A DNA stretch of 64,000 nucleotides from Mantis religiosa (GCA_030765055.1 CM060955.1:98357037-98421036); one strand, 5' to 3'; shown: positions 1 through 10,763, counted from the stretch's first letter. Numbers and translations: made by a program. Notes: a model not told the origin generated them from the letters alone.

Positions 1-106
1 CATCACACCACGTCATACCACTACTACTTCGGCCAATCACACAACTACATACATTTTTATATATTTATTATTCCTTCGAACATTACTAAACAAAAATACT
101 GTTACA
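1..106 (-). repeat. 3' LTR (partial)
   Basis: These bases match 4073-4178 without any difference, and both copies end in GTTACA. Seen from the minus strand this is the start of the 3' LTR. The rest lies left of the window. Confidence 0.85.
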
Positions 107-120
107 AATGCCCCTCTTCG
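107..120 (-). other. Polypurine tract of the LTR element
   Basis: On the minus strand the purine run CGAAGAGGGGCATT lies directly before the 3' LTR, where plus-strand priming occurs in LTR retrotransposons. Position and composition support the call. Between it and the protease stop at 398 lies about 280 bp of AT-rich sequence with no coding signal. Confidence 0.6.
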
Positions 121-397
121 AAATATATGGAAAATAACCAAACAAAGGAATTAACAATCTGTTTCCATATATTTCGAAGAACAGCCCCAATTAACAATTT
201 CGTTTACACCAATATTACACAACATCAATACAACATACATAAAATATAATAATATACATACATTGGATGAAATATAATAAATGAACATTTAACAACAATA
301 AATTAACATTAATTAAAATACAACAATATATTGATGTTTAACAATGTTTTATTTTTATTATTATTTAACACACACATAGTATATATTCAATATTGTT

Positions 398-1345
398 TCA
401 ATTACTGTCAAGGCTTTTATGTGTATAGGGATCAGTATCATTCACTTTAAATGTGTGTGTGTATTTGTTACACAGTCGAGGTTTTGAACTAAAGGCTTTT
501 CTATTCTTTAATATACACAATTTCAACTGTTCTTTTCTCGCTTGGTCTAAATTGTATGTGTTTTCTAACTTTACTTGTAATATTCTCTGGAATTCTATTT
601 CTTCCTCCACTTGGCTTCCGCCGTTCTTATCTTTTATTGTATATAATTGGCAACAATGCTTTTCAAGGTCAGTTACATTATTTTGCAATCCATCAATAAT
701 TAAATTCTTCCCACAATTTTCATTTTCATCGTATTCAATATTACCATTTTCTTGCAAGAGTATATCTTCCACAAAAAACCTTTCATTATTTATATTATCC
801 CTGTTCTCTTCTTTTCTTCCATCTTCTTCCAATAATTTTATTACTAATAAATCATTTTCTGTCTTAACCTTCATTTCATGCATTTCGAAATTCAATACAC
901 TTTGCCATTCATATAATAAATCATTACCCACAATTACATCTCTTGCCAAATGTGGAATTACCAACGCAATGAAATTGAAATTCCATTCACCTATTCGGCC
1001 CTTAATTAATACTTGATATTTAATCCTATCCTTTTTCTTCCCAATTGCAGTACTGCAGTAAACGTTACACACATTTAAATATTCCACTTTATAGTTAGCT
1101 AACAGATTTTTAAACAATTCCTCACTTATCACAGTAGAACTGGCTCCAGTATCAATCAAGGCTGTATATTCTTTATCCCATAGGTAAATAATTATCTGAG
1201 GTGGGTTAACTAATTCCTTATTTTTCTGCAAGAGAGTGAGCTTATTTCCGTTATCTTCAACTTTCAATTCGCCCTGTGTCATCCTCACCGAACCACTTTC
1301 CAGAGCACAAAATGATTTGGTTTTTAGTTTTCCATCTCCCTCTGA
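398..1345 (-). CDS. Aspartic protease frame of the LTR element (truncated pol)
   Basis: This frame encodes a retropepsin-like aspartic protease. The active-site motif ALIDTGASST is followed about 70 residues later by a VIVGNDLL segment typical of the second half of the fold. The C-terminal stretch (HTFKVNDTDPYTHK) resembles the linker that precedes reverse transcriptase in Gypsy polyproteins, but a TGA at 398-400 ends the frame there. No ATG is needed: the frame is open from 1345 and overlaps the gag stop by about 22 nt in the -1 register, so a gag-pro frameshift is the likely route of expression. The first in-frame ATG is at 1282. Confidence 0.75.
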   Translation of the reverse strand, partial: SEGDGKLKTKSFCALESGSVRMTQGELKVEDNGNKLTLLQKNKELVNPPQIIIYLWDKEYTALIDTGASSTVISEELFKNLLANYKVEYLNVCNVYCSTAIGKKKDRIKYQVLIKGRIGEWNFNFIALVIPHLARDVIVGNDLLYEWQSVLNFEMHEMKVKTENDLLVIKLLEEDGRKEENRDNINNERFFVEDILLQENGNIEYDENENCGKNLIIDGLQNNVTDLEKHCCQLYTIKDKNGGSQVEEEIEFQRILQVKLENTYNLDQARKEQLKLCILKNRKAFSSKPRLCNKYTHTFKVNDTDPYTHKSLDSN

Positions 1346-2523
1346 TTATTACTTTCATTGTTGGTTAGGTTGGTGCTATCGTTTATACTCACATCATTCT
1401 CTGTGCTTTGTGTATTTTCGACTCTTTCATTTTGATTACTTCTTTCAAATCTCACACCCCTAAAATCTCTTTGATTTGCACTAAATAAACTAGTACCTCT
1501 ACCCCTATTAAAATTACTTATTCGCTGATTATTTCCTCGATAAAATCTTACATGGTTTATTTGATCATTTCTTCCAATTCTCGTCGACTGATTGTTATGA
1601 TAATTCCTTTGCACATTATTTTGAACTCCACTTCCTGTTCCGGGAATTACAGATTCATAAGTTCGTCTAGGATCATAACCTCTTCCTTCAAATCTTTGAT
1701 TTCTCACGGGTGCCCCGCCCCAATTTAAACTCGTCCTATTATTCCTATTATTTGTAGGTTGTGATTCCTGTCGATTTCTTCCTCGCTCAATATGGACGTT
1801 ATTATAGTTACCATCACAGGATGTAGTATCATTAATGAGGTTATGTGCTTCAAATTCGGATAATAATTCAATCATATCAGAGAAATCGATAGGCTTAGCC
1901 ACAATTAAATGATTTCTGATATGTGGTGGATAATGACGTATTAGCATGTTGACAATTTCTGTCTCAGAAATTTCGGGATTGATCAACTTACTTTTGTTTG
2001 CTAATTTTAAGAAATATTCAGTCATAGAAATCCCTTTTTTAAACTCAAACCTACCCGTTGCTAACTCAACTTTTATTCTTCTTTGTCTCTCAGGTCCCCA
2101 AAATCTATTTATAAACAGATTTCTGAAAGTACTGTATGTTTCATGTGAAGCCAAAGTTAACCTTAACCACTCAAGAGCATTTTTCTTCAAACAGCGTTTT
2201 ACTATTACCATCCGAAATTCATTGGGAATTCTCTTAATACGGAAATATTCTTCCAATTCCCTAAGAAATACTTTTGGATTATCACCTGATTCCTCATCAA
2301 AACTTGGTGGACTAATATCATTTAGTGAATAATGTACACATTCATTTTGACCTAGACTGTGGAGTTGTGTGTGTGAGGACATGTTCTGTGTGTTTCTGTG
2401 ATAATTAATATCATTATCTGGACTCACAAAATCACTACATTCACTTACTACATCACTAGACTTCTGATGATTGCTTAATTCACCTGGTAAGTCACAATCG
2501 TTTATATTTGTAATTCTAGACAT
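1324..2523 (-). CDS. Gag, capsid-like part (retrotransposon gag domain)
   Basis: This 399-residue frame contains a retrotransposon Gag domain at about residues 80-220: a helical capsid region with WLRLTLASHETYSTFRNLF, ELATGRFEFKKG and EYFLKLANKSKLINP segments like those of Gypsy Gag proteins. The C-terminal 150 residues are rich in Arg, Asn and Gly, with RG repeats. No CCHC zinc knuckle is visible, so nucleic-acid binding would rely on the basic RG tail. It lies in the same frame as the upstream coiled-coil ORF, separated by a single TAA at 2569-2571 with 15 open codons between that stop and this ATG. It may therefore be one gag broken or regulated by a stop codon. Confidence 0.75.
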   Translation of the reverse strand: MSRITNINDCDLPGELSNHQKSSDVVSECSDFVSPDNDINYHRNTQNMSSHTQLHSLGQNECVHYSLNDISPPSFDEESGDNPKVFLRELEEYFRIKRIPNEFRMVIVKRCLKKNALEWLRLTLASHETYSTFRNLFINRFWGPERQRRIKVELATGRFEFKKGISMTEYFLKLANKSKLINPEISETEIVNMLIRHYPPHIRNHLIVAKPIDFSDMIELLSEFEAHNLINDTTSCDGNYNNVHIERGRNRQESQPTNNRNNRTSLNWGGAPVRNQRFEGRGYDPRRTYESVIPGTGSGVQNNVQRNYHNNQSTRIGRNDQINHVRFYRGNNQRISNFNRGRGTSLFSANQRDFRGVRFERSNQNERVENTQSTENDVSINDSTNLTNNESNNQREMEN

Positions 2524-2568
2524 TTCTTTCCCGTTATTTACTTTTCTAGCCTGTAATGCAATTACAAC

Positions 2569-3465
2569 TTATGTCAATTTTCCTAAGTTATCCTTTTCTT
2601 TTTCAAAATGTTCTTTTACCTCTTTAATTTGCAAAATTACTTCTTCTTTTACTTTACTTATCTCATCAATTTGTAACTTTATTTCCTCTTGGTGTATCTT
2701 ACTTTCATCATGTTGTAATTGCATTTCAGAACAAATTACATTGATTCTTTGTTCTACTTTATCTCCTAATTCTTCTCTTTGTTTTTGTGTTATTTCTGCC
2801 TGTTGTATCCTAAATGTTTCTAACTCTTTGTTTAATTCCATTCTTATTTCTTGTTTCACAATGTCCTGACCTAACCTAGTTTCCTGAATTATCTCTCTCA
2901 ACTCATTGACTTCCTTTCTATTCTCATCCTTATTAATCTCTATGATCTGCATGAGCCTTTCCATATTATCCCTACACTCTTTTCTCCCTTCTCTAATCTC
3001 CTGTGAAATTTCAGATTTTAATTCCTGTTTTAGCTTCTGTAATAAATTAATTTCTAAGTTACTCACATTTTGTGCTAGTTCCTGTCTTACTCCTACATCT
3101 AAATCATTCATTTTCTTAGTTAAATCGTTTACATTTTGTTCTATTTTAGAATCTAAATTACTCATTTCTGATTTTACATCTTTCATTCTAGAATCTAAAT
3201 TACTCATTTCAGATTTAACATCTCCTATTTCTGATTTTACATCTCTCATTCTAGAATCTAAATTACTCATTTCAGATTTAACATCTCTCATTCTAAAATC
3301 TAAATTCTTTGCATTTTGTTCTATTTTAGAATCTAAATTACTTAACATTCTTGTTATTCTTTCCAACATTGACTCATTATCTATGCTTAATCTTGCATCC
3401 TCCCTATTCATTCCTACACTATCAGTAACTTCTCCTTCCACTATTATTTCTTTTCTACTCGCCAT
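2569..3465 (-). CDS. Gag N-terminal coiled-coil ORF of the LTR element
   Basis: I chose the ATG at 3465 (MASRKEIIVEG) over the one at 3549, because the upstream extension is only poly-Lys and poly-Ser from simple sequence. The product of about 298 residues is almost entirely charged coiled coil. Near residues 45-130 it carries a repeated motif of the type SEMSNLDSRMRDVK, visible as near-identical DNA repeats at about 3120-3345. It ends at a TAA that is in frame with the capsid-like ORF. A long coiled coil before the capsid domain would suit Gag multimerisation; that role is inference. Confidence 0.65.
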   Translation of the reverse strand: MASRKEIIVEGEVTDSVGMNREDARLSIDNESMLERITRMLSNLDSKIEQNAKNLDFRMRDVKSEMSNLDSRMRDVKSEIGDVKSEMSNLDSRMKDVKSEMSNLDSKIEQNVNDLTKKMNDLDVGVRQELAQNVSNLEINLLQKLKQELKSEISQEIREGRKECRDNMERLMQIIEINKDENRKEVNELREIIQETRLGQDIVKQEIRMELNKELETFRIQQAEITQKQREELGDKVEQRINVICSEMQLQHDESKIHQEEIKLQIDEISKVKEEVILQIKEVKEHFEKEKDNLGKLT

Positions 3466-3660
3466 CTTTTTAACTATTTTCTGATTTCTTAACAACATAA
3501 ATCTACTACTACTACTACTATTATTTTTTTTTTTTTTTTTTAATTTCACTCACTTAAACCAGTTCTCGTTTTCTTCTTTCTTCTCTCTTCTTTCTTCTTT
3601 CCTTTTAAATTCCCACGGAGCTGCACGATGCTTTAATCTCCTCTTCTTTATCCTATTCGA

Positions 3661-3679
3661 GCCCCACGTTGCTGCGCCA
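3661..3679 (-). other. Primer-binding site of the LTR element
   Basis: Two bases after the 5' LTR the minus strand reads TGGCGCAGCAACGTGGGGC. It begins with the TGG expected opposite a tRNA 3' CCA end, at the usual PBS position. I cannot assign the tRNA from memory, though similar sites occur in insect Gypsy elements. Confidence 0.6.
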
Positions 3680-3681
3680 TT

Positions 3682-4178
3682 TGTAACGGGATTATATTTT
3701 CGTTCATCTTCAACTAATAAGAAGCAAGCCAACTTTTTGTAAGATCAAAGTCGAGTTTTAATCTACTGAGAGTCGTGAGATCTTTTCTCAGGTGTGGATG
3801 CGGATTTTTGGTGAAAATAAAATTTAGATGAGTCCAATTTTGTAATATATTATTTAATTATATAATATGAACTATGATTCACTCTTATCTATTATAAATA
3901 TTGAATAACACTTTTTGAATCTTATTAATTTTCCTTTACAATTACAATCATCGTAACATCTTTCCTCCTTCTCCAGCAAGACACAAGATTCTCACTTTTT
4001 CTAGATTATTGATTTTCTTGTCCCCATAGTAATTCCCACTTTATTTTGTGATTGGCCGATTCACTGACACGTCATCACACCACGTCATACCACTACTACT
4101 TCGGCCAATCACACAACTACATACATTTTTATATATTTATTATTCCTTCGAACATTACTAAACAAAAATACTGTTACA
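3682..4178 (-). repeat. 5' LTR, 497 bp
   Basis: It is bounded by TGTAAC and GTTACA inverted termini. The right 106 bp recur at 1-106. It holds AT-rich TATA-like stretches near 3845-3870 that could form the promoter (inferred). Confidence 0.8.
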
Positions 4179-4259
4179 ATGTGCATCTTCGATAGACAAC
4201 AAACAAGCCGTGTGCAATGCAAGGAGTGGCGACAAAGAGGATATAAACAATGTGTTAAA

Positions 4260-5110
4260 AACTGAGTTTTTAATTACGGACGCTCTTTAATTGCTGTGGT
4301 TCTAACGTCCCATCCTATGTTGCACCTGAAAGGTCCTTAATTTGCGCATAGGTCTCTTTATCAGGCTTGAGGTTCTTCTACGTGGCGTAAATCCACGACA
4401 CAGAACGTCCTTACCACACTTTACGAAGGATCTTTACGCATGAAAAAATCCAACGCCCTCCGTCAGATTATTATAGATGCGTGGTCTCTCGTCATTCTGA
4501 AAGACAGGTTTTCGGAAGGATAAGACGAAAGGAGACAGAGGGCGGCCGTCACAAGGAGTCACGACAGTGCATAGGACAGGTCCCCTAACGTTGACCAGTT
4601 GGATGCCAGTATAATCGGTATTCCAACCTCCGTGGTTCTTAAGCGGCCCACCAGGCCGGCGCGGAGAGCGAAAATCGGCCTACCGAAGGAGGAGGAGAAG
4701 GAGAAAGAGGGAGAAGGAGTAGGAAGAGGAGGAGGAGGAGGAGGAGGAGGAGGAGGAGGAGGAGGAGGAGGAGGAGGAGGAGGAGGAGGAGGAGGAGGAG
4801 GAGGAGGAGGAGGAGGAGGAGGAGGAGGAGGAGGAGGAGGAGGAGGTGTTTAACAGGAGCATATCATCATGCCTTGCACCGCCCGAGACATCCTCCGACT
4901 CTTCTAACCTGAAGTAGAAGTATACCGATCAGAGATGATGTGAAATGATAATGGAGATGAAATGGAGGGACAGGAAATTCGGGGGATGCAATTAAACTAC
5001 ATCAGCATTCGCCTGGCGACCCAGGAAACCCCCAGAAAGAACCCATAGATCAGGTGGGAGACCTTCCGGAGTAATCCTAACCGCCCGAAGGACATTTACA
5101 TCTCGGCACC
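4260..5110 (-). repeat. Long tRNA-headed repeat (family E), inverted copy
   Basis: The segment at about 4510-5060 is the reverse complement of a repeat at 61886-62430. Shared blocks include GACAGAGGGCGGCCG and the tail with ATGGAGATGAAATGGAGG. The part at 4300-4420 (GTGGTTCTAACGTCCCAT and following) instead resembles 62740-62850 in direct orientation, so it is probably a separate adjoining repeat. A GGA microsatellite has expanded inside. Confidence 0.5.
4724..4846. repeat. (GGA)n microsatellite
   Basis: About 123 bp of uninterrupted GGA/GAG repeat, preceded by an imperfect purine-rich stretch from 4683. The long Gly and Ser frames across it are artefacts. Confidence 0.95.
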
Positions 5111-5736
5111 TGAACATCCAACAGCCGGCTGCACTGTGTATAAACTCTGCATATGCTGGAAATATAATCCATCTCGTCTAAAAAAGAACTCATTTATTTT
5201 GGCCAATCTAAATAACTGAAAATCATAGATTGTTTATCTCAGGAGCAGAAGGGCTTATATCACTCTACTTTCAATTTCTTCTCCAATTTTATTCATACAC
5301 TCCTCCGTAGAGACGAAATCTTATAGAAACCACCGTAGTATTTATAATCCTCCAATTCTATGTTCTTTATATAGCAACAAAAAGGTTTGATGTTTTATAA
5401 TCACATGACTTTTTCTCTTGTTTATATAATTTTTACAACCTTATTTTTATATACTTTAGATTAATTTTGATAAACGTTTGCAGAAATAGTCTCATTATAC
5501 ACCTGAATAGCCAAATTTTTAAAAGCACATCGCCTTGCTGGACTTGTATTCCGAGCTTTCTATCCTGCATCCTGGGGAAAAACTGAATAGCGACAGTATA
5601 TTATAAACAGAGCAAGTATTGCAAAGTCCACATGTTAACAACGAATATCTTGGAGTCGATGGCACTAAACTTTACCTATGTTTTTGTGCAGTAATTTTTC
5701 GTTTATTTCTTATGCTTTATCCATTACATTTTTTTA
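5111..5736. other. AT-rich stretch with nothing recognised
   Basis: I see no ORF of note, no RNA gene and no repeat shared with the rest of the window. Confidence 0.5.
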
Positions 5737-5947
5737 CGTTCTCCAAAGTTACGATAAATGAAATGGGTGAAATATTTTAATGAGCCAGAGTCTATAGAGC
5801 TTAGAGTTACCCGTCATTCGTTTTTCAAGATAAGGGGAGAAGGTGGGGAAAAAACCTTATCCAAGTAACTCACCCTGATCGAGATTCGATGTCGAGACCT
5901 TTAGGACGTGAGTTAGACACTCTACCATCCATGCTACGGAGGCGGGC
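5737..5947 (-). repeat. SINE family A (tRNA-derived), diverged copy
   Basis: On the minus strand it has a tRNA-like head with A-box and B-box traces (decayed to ATCGAATCTCGATC), then the body found in the other copies. It ends in the GTTCTCCAAAGTTACG version of the family tail. Confidence 0.7.
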
Positions 5948-6289
5948 TAGGTTTACCCCTTATATAAAATTATTCAAATGTCCTCCAAATAAAGAGGACT
6001 TCAAAGGCTATGTTTAGAAAATCCAAGTTAAAAGTTTTCTTCATCAAGTAAAAGTATTGAGTATAGGTATGGTATTTTAATTAGAGCCATTCTTGAGAAA
6101 ATAAAAAAATATGCGAAATATTTCCATATTGAAATAGTTTGGAGCTAGAGATTCTTTTGAAAATTCTTCGTATTGCATCTTTGGAAAATGCGGAGTCTAA
6201 ATAATAAATTTATTTTTATCAGATATTTTGTTTTTACATTATACTGTTCAAAGACATACGAAAGTAACTTTTCGTACTATTGCATAGTA

Positions 6290-6600
6290 ATATAACCCAC
6301 CGCAAGTAAGACCAGGACCTTCCAACCCGACTGCCGGCCTCATGCCCACATACGCAACGTGGGCGATCATCCAAGCGATACGGGGAGGAGATGTGGTCAG
6401 CATCTCGGCATCCCCCAGCCAGAATATTGACTTCTATGACCAGGGCCGCTTACATATTGTAAGCTCCTCAATTTCCTCACGATGATGAGTGGGCACCGGA
6501 CCCGGACTTAAAATCCGCACCCTGTTCCCGGGCCGCTTTCCGTGACAGTGAGCCAAGGCATGCTGCCCTAGCCCGCTACGCCAGGGCAACAGGACTCTTG
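6290..6600. repeat. Interspersed repeat family B, copy 1
   Basis: This GC-richer block shares long stretches with 12540-12790: GGCGATCATC, GGGGAGGAGATRTGGTCAGC, CCTCAATTTCCTCACGA and GACTTAAAATCC. Its nature is unknown. It has no tRNA head or TIR that I can recognise. Confidence 0.6.
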
Positions 6601-6614
6601 CGTAGTAGAGGCGT

Positions 6615-6892
6615 ACGTTAAATATAAATTTAAAATACTAAATCTCTCATATGTTTTAGCTTTTCTTCAACGCCACACTTCCTTCATGACGTGCAAATAT
6701 TAATTTACACAGGCCATTTCGTCTTGAAATGTTAGCAAGGTACTACAAAATCTGGTTAAATATAAATTAAAATTAGTGCATTTATCATACACTTTACCTT
6801 TTCTCCAAAACCACTCTTCCTTCACGATGTGCAGATATTAATTTATACAGTCCATTTCGTCCTGAAATGTTAGCAAGGTACTATAAAATGTG
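6615..6892. repeat. Two-copy tandem duplication, about 140 bp unit
   Basis: Both units (about 6615-6756 and 6757-6892) contain GAAATGTTAGCAAGGTACTA and ATTAATTTAYACAG.CCATTTCGTC. By eye they are about 80% alike. Confidence 0.65.
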
Positions 6893-7580
6893 CAGTAACA
6901 AAGAGGTATAGTATTTCACAAGTTTTATGAGGTACAGTAGTTATTGTTAGTGTGTGACCTAAAGCGATAAGCCATCAGATGTTTTGACAAGTTGAAACGC
7001 AGAAGCACGCTTAGTGGCGAGGTGAAGATTTGGGCAAACAGGTTCTGCACTTGATAAGGTTACAGTAGTGACAGCTGAAGTGTTGCTTTGCTGATCTTAT
7101 CTATTGAAATAGGTATGCAAGTGATACTTATAAGTCCTTTTCTTTTCCTTTCACACTTTAATTACTGGCACTTGGCCATCAGTTTTAGTATCACTCAATG
7201 CGACAGCTCGACAGTTGTTACAATGACAACACTCACAAATTTTAGAATGCCATGTTTCCAATGCATATTTGACAGTATTTTCTAATATTTTGGGAGTTCA
7301 ATGTTCCAACAGCTTGTTAATTATCGTCATTTAAAGATGTGTTCAGCAAAAATAAATTTGACTAGAGAACATTTCTGGGCTATAATATTTTAAGTTTTGT
7401 GATTTTAAATCGTCATTAAAGCCTAAACAATAAAGATCAGTTTAGCCATCAATTATCTTAGTCCCATCTAAGATAATTTGATTGGTATAGCGATTTTAAA
7501 AGATCGGTTTTATTCTCAGTGATAGACGCCTAAGAATTGGGGTTAGAGCTAGATTAGGTAAGGGATTTTTTTTAGGTAAT
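6893..7580. other. AT-rich intergenic stretch
   Basis: The short frame at 7088-7285 shows no recognisable domain. Nothing else is supported. Confidence 0.4.
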
Positions 7581-7808
7581 TTACGTCCTCCAACGTTATG
7601 TCATATGGGACGATGAATGGAATGGGTGAAATGATGCTCAAATGAGCCTAGGGTCCATAGAGCTTAAAGTTACCGAACACTCGTCTTTCAGGATCAGGGA
7701 AAACCTCGGAAAACACCTTATCCAGATAACTCACCCTGGCCGAGATTCGAACTCGGGACCTCTTGAACGCGAAGCAGACACGCTACCATCTACGCTACCG
7801 AGGTGGGC
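7581..7808 (-). repeat. SINE family A, well-preserved copy
   Basis: On the minus strand it has a tRNA-like head with an A-box TAGCGTAGATGG and B-box GTTCGAATCTCGG, the body GGTGAGTTATCTGGATAAGG, and the tail ending in the ACGTTGGAGGACGTAA type. Pol III transcription is inferred from the boxes. Confidence 0.8.
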
Positions 7809-8207
7809 AGGTAAGGGATGGGACACTAGCACCTCGACGCGAAATTGGATCTTTTGTGTGTACACTCCCTGCAGGAGACGTATGGGCTGCAGAACGAACC
7901 ACGCAGATAACAAAGACATACTGTTTACCCACCACGAGAAGGCAAGCGGGGCCTGAAGAGAGAGAGACTTGAACTATTTATCTGCTCTGATAGGGGATCT
8001 TTTTACTACTAAATGAGTGTATGAGAGTGTATATGAGTCACTCATGTTGCCAGATCTAATGCTCGTTTCAGTAACTGCATTGTGTATTTTGCATGCCATG
8101 CCATGTGGTGCTGGCTGTATCTAGCCAGAAGGGTTTTGCTGCGTGCCCACCCGTTAAGGGTTTTACCGCAGGTAAGGTATTCAAAAACGGGATTTTGTAG
8201 GATGGAT

Positions 8208-8453
8208 GTGAAAATGTGTAGTGTTTAACGCCCGCTTTTACTACATAGGCACCGCAGGCGGTGACACTGATGATGCATGAGATGAAGATGGAGCACCGGT
8301 GGAATGAGATGGCGGGGGAAACTGGAGGTCCCGGAGAAAACCCGCCCAACGCCGTGTTGTCCACCACAAATCTCACTTTGTGGTCGCCTGGGATCGAACC
8401 CGGGCCGCCTTGGTGAGAGCCAAGCGGTCTAACCACTGAGCCACGGCGTGGCC
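8208..8453 (-). repeat. SINE family D, flanked by a 12-bp target duplication
   Basis: On the minus strand the head reads GTGGCTCAGTGGTTAGACC (A-box) and GGGTTCGATCCCAGG (B-box). The body ends AGTAAAAGCGGGCGTTAAAC, then an AT-rich tail. The flanks TGTAGGATGGAT at 8196-8207 and 8454-8465 are identical, which marks a clean insertion. Confidence 0.85.
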
Positions 8454-8599
8454 TGTAGGATGGATATGGTGTAGGTTTTGAGGTTGATGACTTTTGTGAG
8501 GTTACAATTATTGTACCTTCGGGGTGAAAGAACAAGATGCAATACCCAGCACCCTGGTGTTTTTTTAGTTTAGGTTGGGGAGAATTTTGTTGCCAAACG

Positions 8600-9350
8600 A
8601 CTTAGGAGATTATGTGGAGCTCAGCTTTAGCTGCTGTTAGGATTAGCTCCTGGGTTATCTTGGGTGCCCGCATGCCATGCGGGGGACCCGATGTTGTCTA
8701 GAACGGCATCTAGTGGGGTCATAATCTCCCAGTGATCTAACAAGGGCGCTTCTATGAGTTGGTAAAATTGCGTAGAATTTTGAAGCCCGGCGCCTAACTT
8801 CACCCTCCACATATGGAAGTCCCGAGGCTTCGTGAAGCAACCTGGTAGGAAAATAGTGACCCACAGAATAGATGGACCGTAGCCCTCTATTCTGTGCACG
8901 TTGAAGCCATGCTAACCAGCTATCGCCCCAGATCTCGCAGGCATATAGCATCACGGGGATCACCAGCGCTCGGAAGAGGTGTATTTTGCATGAACCTAGC
9001 ATACGTATAACATCCAGAAGGCGAACATAAAACATCATGCAAAAGTGTTGCCTTGCCTTCTTGTGTTGGGTGGACAATACTGAGTTCCCTAGCATTTACT
9101 AGCTTGACGATCCAGCTGATATAAGCACTCGATGGCGACCTAACCAAACCGAAGAGGGTAGCTCGAAATTCCCCTCCGGCAGTAACCGGACACTCCACGT
9201 AGCAGTGAAGACTTGAACGGCCTCTGGCGGAGCCGAGAAGAAATTCTAAATTACAAACCTCAGTGCCATCTGCCCGCCGATGACCGACATGAAAGCGGGA
9301 GACGAAATTAGAGGAAATGGCAGAGCGGAGAGCCGTACTCTCCAGCATTC
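8600..9350 (-). pseudogene. LINE reverse-transcriptase C-terminal fragment
   Basis: The frame at 9095-8655 contains HLFRALVIPVMLYACEIWGD, the LINE signature after the RT core (long helix, YG.E.W), followed by LQRAQNRGLRSI and LLHEASGLPYVEGEV. The region 9348-8920 in another frame is probably the upstream part. Frame changes show it is dead. It looks Jockey/CR1-like, but I cannot fix the clade. Confidence 0.6.
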
Positions 9351-9359
9351 ACCATTAAT

Positions 9360-10763
9360 GGAATAAAAACCAATAATAGGACACATGTGCAGTATAATAC
9401 ACAGTTGAGAGATGTTAATTTAGCGCCTCCACCAGCATCCATACGTATTTGCACTCGTTACACCATATCTTGTGAATTATTTTACTTAGTGCCGATTTAA
9501 TGCATGAATGGAGATGTCTGTAAAGCTTAGGCTTGGGCTGGATTTTGGCCTAATTTGAAAAGTGTTTGTGGCGCACAGACCGGACTCAGATGTTAAAGGC
9601 GAAAGAAAATATGGATTTGCCGCATTAAACATATTTTTTTTAAGTTACGTCCTCCAACGTAAAGTCATATCGGACGACATTAAACATATGATTTTATTTG
9701 TCACGTAAATACCTTAAACAATGTGCATCAAAAATCTGCTGCGGAGTAGAACTGCAATGCCCAAAACTGAAGCCTCGAAAGTGCCACATGCGACCACTTG
9801 CAAGTAGCTGTTGAACATCCCTCATCAGCTCTGTTCTGAGTGCAGGGGACTGCGCTTCTTACATATGCCATAAGTAGACCACTACCCATCAACGGCAAAC
9901 ACTCTTTCCCATGCAATGCTGTGTTATGCCTATTATGTTCTTACATATTCTGAACTCATTTTCGGGTACTTCCAGCCATACTCCGCACCAAATTTTTTCA
10001 CACAGACCCCACACAAAGCACAGACTACGATGTGCAATTGCATTAAATAAAACCTAGCTTCATTCTTGCATTTTCAGATGTACTAATGAACTGCAGTAAA
10101 GAAAGAGTTCAGAACAGAGATATTTCTACTCATAATGAACTCCTAAGTCTCTAGCCTAGAACTCAGAAGTAAACCATACATAGATATTTTTTAGAAGTTT
10201 ACTTTCTAGGTGTTACAAAATTCATAAATAAAGTTCATAAGTACATAAACTTTAGATATCTCTCAAATTTTTATAGTGAAGACATTATTGCAGAGGAAAT
10301 GCAAGTAAATTAAAGTAAAATATTCTGCAATGATAATGAAAGAAATATTAATATTCATAGCATGTACAACTACAGTTGCTTGTATAATGATGATATTTTA
10401 TTTATGTCCCCCAATATGAAATGCTAGGAAAAATTTTCCCACATTATTTGTGACTAATGCATCTGAGAAACATTCATTTTCAAAGTTAAATGAGTAAAGG
10501 ATGAGTTATAAAATTGTGTTACACAACCACACTAATTTTAAATTTGAAAAGTACTGAACCTGTCATTTTGGCAGAAATTGATTTTTAGACAGCTTTCCCA
10601 ATTTTGTTCCCTTAACGTGCAAAAAGTTTTGTCTAAAACGTAAAGACTAATAATATCTAATTAGTAAAGGAAATCTGGATTTTCTAATAATAACTAGGTA
10701 ATTATGGTAAACCTTCATCAATCTTTTGTGCTTCAATATAAAATTACTGACATGAATATCATT
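9360..10763. other. Intergenic stretch with a small SINE-A tail remnant
   Basis: At 9641-9685 there is a fragment of the SINE A tail (TTACGTCCTCCAACG, GTCATATCGGACGA). The short frame at 9728-9916 has no recognisable domain. The rest is plain AT-rich sequence. Confidence 0.4.

Larger units (their letters stand above)
1..4178 (-). mobile_element. Pol-less Gypsy-type LTR retrotransposon, cut by the window start
   Basis: The element reads on the minus strand: 5' LTR (3682-4178), primer-binding site, gag in two same-frame ORFs, protease in the -1 frame, AT-rich tail, polypurine tract, and the start of the 3' LTR (1-106). The internal region is only about 3.6 kb. Reverse transcriptase, RNase H and integrase are absent, because the pol frame stops just after protease, where RT would begin. 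The 106 bp visible in both LTRs are identical by eye, so insertion was recent. It must have moved with enzymes supplied by an autonomous relative. Target duplications cannot be checked because the left end is outside the window. Confidence 0.85.

Noticed and set aside
453..1016. Plus-strand ORFs antisense to gag-pro (also 1946-2332, 2471-2869, 2906-3484)
   Set aside because: Shadows of the minus-strand retrotransposon frames.
4599..4862. Poly-Gly and poly-Ser proteins
   Set aside because: Artefacts of the GGA microsatellite inside a repeat.
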